Positions 59,725 through 64,000 of a stretch of 64,000 nucleotides of DNA are shown here, in pieces (positions within the stretch are counted from its first letter, which is position 1; each line of letters starts with the position of its first letter). This DNA is from CAIMFV01 sp040757715 (GTDB taxonomy: Bacteria > Pseudomonadota > Alphaproteobacteria > Caulobacterales > Caulobacteraceae), in NCBI GenBank assembly GCA_040757715.1, contig JBFLWS010000002.1:124001-188000 (forward strand). The letters are read 5' to 3'. The notes under the pieces were generated by a model. That model ran no database searches. It was not told the origin of the DNA and was given only the letters and a program-made list of their open reading frames with translations. A program made the position numbers and the translations under genes.

Positions 59725-59790
59725 TCGCTTTTAGCTTCCACTCGATGCGCCTCTAGGTTGGTCGAGCCCGACCTGTGAGGAAACGAGGGC

Positions 59791-59863
59791 CGGAGTCTAG
59801 AAAAACTCCGTGGCTGTCGACGCCGCCCCATGATTGAACTCCCACCAAATAAGTGGGGTTTTT
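59791..59863 (+). terminator. Hairpins between the ORF6N gene and the FadL-like gene; the second is terminator-like
   Basis: CGGAGT/ACTCCG (59791-59810, 8-base loop) is followed by CCCAC (59841-59845), loop CAAATAA, GTGGG (59853-59857) and then TTTTT (59859-59863). The second has terminator form but ends one base before the ATG at 59865, so it also covers the only ribosome-site-like GTGGGG of the next gene. It may end the ORF6N transcript, limit translation of the FadL gene, or both. Confidence 0.55.
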
Positions 59864-59864
59864 C

Positions 59865-61139
59865 ATGCGAAATATTCAATCCATCCGGCGCTGGACCTTG
59901 GCGGCGGCTTCGAGCGGAAGTCTGGCCCTCGCCCTCATCGCCGCCACGCCCGCGGCGGCCACGGACGGCTATTTCGGCAGCGGCTACGGCGCGCAGGCCA
60001 AGGGGCTGGGCGGCGGCGTCATCGCCTATCCGCAGGACAGTCTGGCCCTCGCCGTCAATCCTGCCGCCGCCGCTGAGCTGGGCAATCGCTGGGACGCCGG
60101 CCTGCAGGTGTTCACGCCGGACCGCAAGGCCGCCTATCGCGGCACGGCCCTGGACGCCTCCTACAACGGCAACGCTCAGGCCACCGCCTATATTCCGGAA
60201 GCCGGCTATGTGCGTCAGATCAGCCCGCAATGGTCCGTGGGCGTCGCGCTCTACGGCAATGGCGGCATGATCACCTCCTACCGCTCCAACCCCTTCGCGC
60301 GCTTCGGCGCCACGGGCGGCGGCGGCGTAGAGCTGCAACAGCTGTTCATCTCCCCCACCCTCGCCTACCGGTTCGCGCCGGGCCAGAGTGTTGGCGTATC
60401 GCTCAACGTCGCCGGTCAGACCTTCCGCGCCCGGGGCATCGGCCCCTTCGCCGGATTTTCGGCAGCGCCGGCCAACTTCACCAACAACGGCGTCGACACT
60501 GAGTTCGGCTATGGCGTGCGCCTCGGTTATTTGGGCCGCGTGAGCAGCCGCCTGTCCGTGGGCGCCTTCTGGCAGTCCAAGACCAGCTTCGACGCCTTCC
60601 ACCGCTATAGCGGCCTGTTCGCCGAGCAGGGCGGGTTCGACGCCCCCTCGACCTACGGCGTCGGCGCAGCCTACAAGGCGACCAAGGCTCTCGACCTCGT
60701 GGCGGAGTGGCGGCGCATCGACTACAGCCAAGTCAAATCGGTGGGGAATTCGGTGGCGCAATTGTTCGCCGGCCAGCCGTTCGGCTCGAACAACGGCCCT
60801 GGCTTCGGCTGGCGCGACATCAATGTGGTGAAGCTGGGCGCGGCCTATCACCTGAGCCCATCCTGGACCCTGCGCGCCGGCTATGACCACGCGGAAAATC
60901 CGGTTCCCGCCAACCAGACCCTGCTCAACATCCTGGCGCCGGCGGTGGTGACCAATCACTACGCTGTCGGCGCCACCTGGACCCGGCCGTCCGGGCTCCA
61001 GGTCACCGGCTACGCCGAGGTCGCGCCGCGCCACACCTTGCACGGATCGGGTTCGATTCCGCCCGCGTTCGGCGGCGGCGACGCCGACATTTCGCTCGGC
61101 GAGACCGTCGTCGGCCTCAGCGTGGGCTGGAAACACTAA
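59865..61139 (+). CDS. FadL/OmpP1/TodX-family outer-membrane transport protein
   Basis: A 424-residue outer-membrane beta-barrel. A signal peptide (WTLAAASSGSLALALIAATPAAA) precedes a mature start TDGYFGSGYGAQAKGLGGG that matches the FadL N-terminal hatch. The barrel has NGGMITSYRSNPFARFGATG, the WRRIDYSQVKSVGNSVAQL strand pair typical of the family, and LRAGYDHAENPVP, with a final GLSVGWKH. These proteins take up fatty acids or other hydrophobic compounds. ATG 59865 is favoured over GTG 59853; the ribosome site may be buried in the hairpin directly upstream. Confidence 0.9.
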   Translation: MRNIQSIRRWTLAAASSGSLALALIAATPAAATDGYFGSGYGAQAKGLGGGVIAYPQDSLALAVNPAAAAELGNRWDAGLQVFTPDRKAAYRGTALDASYNGNAQATAYIPEAGYVRQISPQWSVGVALYGNGGMITSYRSNPFARFGATGGGGVELQQLFISPTLAYRFAPGQSVGVSLNVAGQTFRARGIGPFAGFSAAPANFTNNGVDTEFGYGVRLGYLGRVSSRLSVGAFWQSKTSFDAFHRYSGLFAEQGGFDAPSTYGVGAAYKATKALDLVAEWRRIDYSQVKSVGNSVAQLFAGQPFGSNNGPGFGWRDINVVKLGAAYHLSPSWTLRAGYDHAENPVPANQTLLNILAPAVVTNHYAVGATWTRPSGLQVTGYAEVAPRHTLHGSGSIPPAFGGGDADISLGETVVGLSVGWKH

Positions 61140-61149
61140 GGCCGCCGCG

Positions 61150-61572
61150 GTGCATCCTTTTCTGCAATCCCTCATCGGCGGCGCCCTGATCGGCGTCGCC
61201 AGCGCCGGATTGCTGCTGGTCAATGGCCGCATCGCCGGGATCAGCGGCATTCTTGGCAATGCGGCGACCCTGCGGCCAGGCTTATGGCGCTGGGCTTTCC
61301 TGGCCGGCCTGATCGGCGTCGGGGTTGCGGCGGGGCTGTTGGGGCGAACCGCGCCTCAGGCGCTGGCCGAGGCTGATTTCCGCCTGCTGGCCGTCGCCGG
61401 GCTCCTGGTGGGGATTGGGACACAGATCGGTTCAGGCTGCACCAGCGGCCACGGCGTCAGCGGCCTTTCCAACCTGTCGCTGCGTTCATTGGCCGCCACC
61501 GCCACCTTCATGGCGGTCGCGGCGGCCACGGTGTTCTTTACGCACCACTTGGCGCGCGCCTGGGAGCCCTGA
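61150..61572 (+). CDS. YeeE/YedE-family membrane protein, half 1
   Basis: A 140-residue membrane protein with four helices. It contains LIGGALIGVASAGLLLVNGR, RIAGISGILG and GIGTQIGSGCTSGHGVSGL, the YeeE/YedE signature with a conserved Cys thought to carry sulfur. Relatives import thiosulfate or persulfide-type sulfur. It starts at GTG 61150, 10 bases after the FadL gene, and is followed three bases later by the second half, so the two proteins probably form one transporter. Confidence 0.88.
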   Translation: MHPFLQSLIGGALIGVASAGLLLVNGRIAGISGILGNAATLRPGLWRWAFLAGLIGVGVAAGLLGRTAPQALAEADFRLLAVAGLLVGIGTQIGSGCTSGHGVSGLSNLSLRSLAATATFMAVAAATVFFTHHLARAWEP

Positions 61573-61575
61573 AGC

Positions 61576-62010
61576 ATGAAGGTGGCGACGTCAGCCCTGT
61601 TCGGCGCGATTTTCGGGATCGGTCTCCTGATTTCGGGGATGCTCGACCCCGCCAACGTATTGGGCTTTCTGGACCTGGCGGGCGACTGGAATCCGCAGCT
61701 CGCCTTCGTCATGGGCGGCGCCATTGCGGTGGCGCTACCGGCCTTTCAGTTGGCCAGAAAGCGCCAGCAGACCCTCGCCGGCGAACCGCTGCAATTGCCA
61801 CGGCGCACCGGGCTTGACGGACGGCTAATCGGCGGCGCGGCCATATTCGGCTTGGGCTGGGGCCTAGCCGGACTGTGCCCGGGGCCGGCCCTGGTGGCGG
61901 TAGGTTTCGCCGGTCCGCCGGCCTATGTCTTCGCCGGCGCCATGGCGCTCGGCACGCTGATCGCGCGCTGGGCGCTGAAGGCTTCGGCCGCCGCCAAAAG
62001 CGAAGATTGA
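61576..62010 (+). CDS. YeeE/YedE-family membrane protein, half 2 (DUF6691 type)
   Basis: A 144-residue protein with four membrane helices: ALFGAIFGIGLLISGMLDPA, VLGFLDLAGDWNPQLAFVMG, and GWGLAGLCPGPALVAVGFAG with the second conserved Cys. DUF6691 proteins are normally encoded next to a YeeE/YedE half, as here, and the pair together equals one full-length YedE. A sulfur-compound channel is inferred from the family. No persulfide dioxygenase or ArsR-type regulator, common companions, is adjacent in this window. Confidence 0.88.
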   Translation: MKVATSALFGAIFGIGLLISGMLDPANVLGFLDLAGDWNPQLAFVMGGAIAVALPAFQLARKRQQTLAGEPLQLPRRTGLDGRLIGGAAIFGLGWGLAGLCPGPALVAVGFAGPPAYVFAGAMALGTLIARWALKASAAAKSED

Positions 62011-62020
62011 GCGCCGCCTC

Positions 62021-62584
62021 TTACGCCTCCAGTTCGATGTCCCAGTAGAGGTAGTCGAGCCAGGACTGGTGCAGATAGTTGGGCGGAAAGCGGCGGCCGA
62101 GCTCCTGCAACTCGTACATGGTGGGCCGGCGCGCGGCGTAGCCCAGGAGCGGCATCTGCGCCTCCTTGGGGGTGCGCCCGCCCTTGGCCAGATTGCAGGG
62201 CGCGCAGGCGGTGACGATGTTCTCCCAGGTGGTGCGCCCGCCCTTGGACCTCGGGATGATGTGGTCAAAGGTCAGCTCTTCGCTATCGCCGCAATACTGG
62301 CAGCTGAAGGCGTCGCGCAGGAACAGATTGAAGCGGGTGAAGGCCGGGGGGCGGTCCTGGGCCACATAGCTCTTCAGGGCCACCACGCTCGGCAGGCGCA
62401 TTTCGAAGGACGGTGAGCGGACCACATGGTCGTAGGTCGACACCACCTCGACCCGCTCCAGGAACACCGCCTTGATCACCTCCTGCCACGACCACAGCGA
62501 GAGGGGATAATAGGACAACGGTCGGAAGTCCGCATTGAGGACAAGGGCCGGCCAACCGGAGGGCGGACGCTCAAGCACCTGCAT
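62021..62584 (-). CDS. HNH endonuclease family protein
   Basis: A 187-residue protein with an HNH nuclease domain near its centre: SCQYCGDSEELTFDHIIPRS, then GGRTTWENIVTACAPCNLAKG, giving the zinc Cys pairs and the His-Asn-His site. The N-terminal part PALVLNADFRPLSYYPLSLW and SWQEVIKAVFLERVEVV is typical of a conserved housekeeping-type HNH protein of alphaproteobacteria and many other bacteria. It is not within a mobile element. Biological role unknown; DNA cleavage or repair is inferred. Confidence 0.9.
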   Translation of the reverse strand: MQVLERPPSGWPALVLNADFRPLSYYPLSLWSWQEVIKAVFLERVEVVSTYDHVVRSPSFEMRLPSVVALKSYVAQDRPPAFTRFNLFLRDAFSCQYCGDSEELTFDHIIPRSKGGRTTWENIVTACAPCNLAKGGRTPKEAQMPLLGYAARRPTMYELQELGRRFPPNYLHQSWLDYLYWDIELEA

Positions 62585-62810
62585 GAGCGGACCTCTTGGG
62601 CGTCATGGCCCCGAACATGATCAGCGCCGTCGTTCTGAAGACAGAACTCCTTCTAATTCGTGTAAACGCTTAGAATCACTGGAGTCGTTCAAAATCGCTG
62701 GCGGACCATAAGCGAATTTGCGCGACACCTCCATGACAGCCGCCTCAATAATTTGGCTATGTAGGCGCTGCGCCTCAAGGGCGAGCGTGAGACGCGCTAA
62801 GCATAGGCGG

Positions 62811-63479
62811 TCAGAGCGCGGGCGGCGCGATCTCGCCGCGCTTCAGTCGGCCATAATAGGCCCACAACAGATGCGCGGCCACGCCGCGATAGGGGCGCCA
62901 GGCCTCGGCCCGTTCATAGAGCGCCTTTTCGCTGAGGCGGGCTTCGGCGAGGTCGGCCACGCGCACCGCCTCCTGCAGGGCAACGTCGCCGGCGGGGAAG
63001 ACGTCGAGCCGACCCTCGCAGAACATCAGATAGGTCTCGGCGGTCCAGCGGCCCACGCCCTTGAGCGCTGTAAGTCGGGCCACCGCCTCATCATCTTGCA
63101 GATGGATCAGCCCGTCGAAATTCACGGCGCCCGAGGCGGCCGCCTCGGCGATGGCGCGGGCGTAGCGGGCCTTGGGCCGCGACAGGCCAAAGGTCTTCAG
63201 CTCATCTTCGGAATGATGGAGCACTCGGGCCGGGGAAATCTCGCCAAGGCCATCCTCGACCCGGCGCCAGATTGCGGCGGCGGAGGCGACCGAGACCTGC
63301 TGCTCCACCACCATTTTTACGAGACCGGCGAAGCCGCCGGGGCGTTTGCGCCAAGCCAGAGGCGGTACCGCAGCGTCCGCCCGCTTGAGGGCCGCATCCA
63401 CAGCGGCCAGATGGTCGCGCGCCTCGCGCAGGCGCGCTTCACTGTGGTGGGGGAAGAGATCGGGCGCCGCGGTCGACAT
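62811..63479 (-). CDS. DNA-3-methyladenine glycosylase II (AlkA-like)
   Basis: A 222-residue HhH-GPD base-excision enzyme. The helix-hairpin-helix ALKGVGRWTAETYLMF is followed by the catalytic Asp in VFPAGDVALQEAVR. Upstream, VEQQVSVASAAAIWRRVED and GLSRPKARYARAIAE are typical of the AlkA family. No N-terminal Ada-like domain. It removes alkylated bases from DNA. The 226-base gap to the HNH gene shows no recognisable gene or RNA. Confidence 0.9.
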   Translation of the reverse strand: MSTAAPDLFPHHSEARLREARDHLAAVDAALKRADAAVPPLAWRKRPGGFAGLVKMVVEQQVSVASAAAIWRRVEDGLGEISPARVLHHSEDELKTFGLSRPKARYARAIAEAAASGAVNFDGLIHLQDDEAVARLTALKGVGRWTAETYLMFCEGRLDVFPAGDVALQEAVRVADLAEARLSEKALYERAEAWRPYRGVAAHLLWAYYGRLKRGEIAPPAL

Positions 63480-63533
63480 GGCCGCGACTATGCCTCATCC
63501 CCTCCCCGCCACAAGATGCACGGACACGCGGAC

Positions 63534-63650
63534 TTACAACCCAACGACGGCGACAGCGCCCGCGGCGGCGAAGCCCAGCACCAACAACAGAGCCATGCCG
63601 AGCTGGTCGGCGGAACGGGCGAGCAAAGCGGTCAAGCTATTGAGCGACAT
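63534..63650 (-). CDS. 38-residue membrane peptide
   Basis: ATG 63650 has GGAG six bases upstream. The peptide is MSLNSLTALLARSADQLGMA followed by a single hydrophobic helix (LLLVLGFAAAGAVAVVGL) to its end. It has a near-consensus promoter (TTGACA, 17 bases, TATCTA) at 63751-63723, about 65 bases of leader, and is divergent from a TetR gene with a shared inverted repeat. A regulated small membrane protein is the simplest view. No family recognised. Confidence 0.65.
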   Translation of the reverse strand: MSLNSLTALLARSADQLGMALLLVLGFAAAGAVAVVGL

Positions 63651-63710
63651 GAGAGTCTCCAGGTTCGATCGGTTCTCCCCGCCCAGCCATTCCAGGCGCC
63701 CAGGATCGAT

Positions 63711-63752
63711 CTTGACGACGCTTAGATACAAACTAATCTGAACGCTGTCAAG
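63711..63752. promoter_or_regulatory. Inverted-repeat operator with divergent promoters
   Basis: Half-sites 63711-63727 and 63736-63752 match as inverted repeats at 13 of 17 positions around an 8-base centre. Each arm holds a -35 box. Minus strand: TTGACA (63751-63746), 17 bases, TATCTA (63728-63723). Plus strand: TTGACG (63712-63717), 16 bases, TAATCT (63734-63739). The two promoters face each other and overlap, so one bound TetR dimer pair could shut both. Confidence 0.7.
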
Positions 63753-63790
63753 ATGATCTTTACGGCGTTTGGATCACCCACTATGGTGCG

Positions 63791-64000
63791 ATGATGAAGT
63801 TCAAGCGCCCCGATTCCGCTTCCGGCCCTTGCGGCAAGCCCTATCACCACGGCGACCTGCGGCGCGGCCTGATCGCCGCCGCCCAGGCGATCCTGGAACG
63901 CGACGGCCCCCAGGGTCTGTCCCTGCGCGCCGTGGCGCGTGAGGCGGGGGTGTCGCCGGCCGCCCCCTACCACCACTTCAAGGACAAGGGCGACCTGATG
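63791..64000 (+). CDS. TetR/AcrR-family regulator, 3' part outside the window
   Basis: The first 70 residues are visible and the frame runs out of the window. KPYHHGDLRRGLIAAAQAIL, DGPQGLSLRAVAREAGVSPA and APYHHFKDKGDLM form the TetR helix-turn-helix; the YHHGDLR start is typical of a well-populated AcrR subgroup. ATG 63791 or 63794. It is divergent from a 38-residue membrane peptide with a 42-bp inverted repeat in between, which is the likely operator for autorepression. Confidence 0.88.
   Translation, partial: MMKFKRPDSASGPCGKPYHHGDLRRGLIAAAQAILERDGPQGLSLRAVAREAGVSPAAPYHHFKDKGDLM

Noticed and set aside
59721..61259. 512-residue minus-strand open frame over the FadL-like gene
   Set aside because: Gly/Ala/Arg-rich shadow of a GC-rich gene with no domain; the plus strand has a signal peptide and barrel.
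1..64000. CRISPR arrays, tRNA/rRNA genes, insertion sequences, prophage, known riboswitches
   Set aside because: I read the gaps for direct repeats, cloverleaf ends, transposase genes and riboswitch cores and saw none; small RNAs cannot be excluded without a covariance search.

Overview
The window is about two-thirds G+C, with tightly packed genes on both strands, and looks like chromosomal DNA of an alphaproteobacterium of the Caulobacterales (Caulobacter/Phenylobacterium type). This assignment is inferred from protein flavour, not from a marker gene. Supporting signs are a SigF/NrsF-type ECF sigma/anti-sigma pair, an alphaproteobacterial RpoH promoter with a ROSE-like thermometer on an Hsp20 gene, a TonB-dependent receptor, standalone chorismate mutase, KpsF/KdsD, and an alphaproteobacterial palindromic intergenic repeat. 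I saw no rRNA, tRNA, CRISPR array, insertion sequence or prophage. The only gene with a phage-like flavour is an ORF6N-domain gene near 59 kb.

Layout. 0-3.8 kb: tail of an unidentified protein, small proteins, a ParB-like protein, chorismate mutase, and a Met/His-rich exported protein divergent from the sigma/anti-sigma operon. 3.8-13.3 kb: ALDH7-type dehydrogenase plus flavin monooxygenase, a glycosyltransferase/aminotransferase pair, a hybrid kinase, and two acyl-CoA dehydrogenases. 13.4-19.2 kb: a TraB/GumN protein, phosphomannomutase, a small membrane protein coupled to KdsD (LPS precursors), a DUF1311 protein and AccA. 19.4-24.9 kb: CysQ, TypA, an XRE regulator, HisN, a hydrolase and an SCP2 protein. 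25-34.7 kb: exported protein plus Tat-lipoprotein methyltransferase, heat-regulated Hsp20, pentapeptide-repeat protein, GpmA, RNase D, PurM-PurN, SulP and Ndk. 34.7-47.3 kb: ABC-F, a divergent HemC, GshB, a large PAS hybrid kinase, TetR, GH1 glucosidase, M19 dipeptidase, GNAT, Coq7, DsbB and YqaA. 47.4-64 kb: an overlapping hypothetical pair, an FAH/amidohydrolase/TonB-receptor operon, a GNAT-toxin-like pair, M61 peptidase, TPR-glycosyltransferase, OafA acyltransferase, ORF6N gene, FadL, a YeeE/YedE pair, HNH nuclease, AlkA, a 38-residue membrane peptide and a partial TetR gene.

Most of the window is housekeeping and envelope metabolism. The points most worth a second look are regulatory. (1) Two near-identical 25-27 bp palindromes lie 237 bp apart, one just before and one inside the ORF6N gene, and both read as the same peptide in the gene's frame. 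(2) Divergent GTAACC/CGWA ECF promoters separate the sigma-factor operon from a Met-rich exported protein. (3) Hsp20 has an exact match to the RpoH consensus and a ROSE-like hairpin that buries its Shine-Dalgarno. (4) A 42-bp inverted repeat contains two face-to-face promoters between a 38-residue membrane peptide and a TetR gene. (5) A TacT-like GNAT is paired with an unfamiliar 57-residue protein where an antitoxin would be expected.
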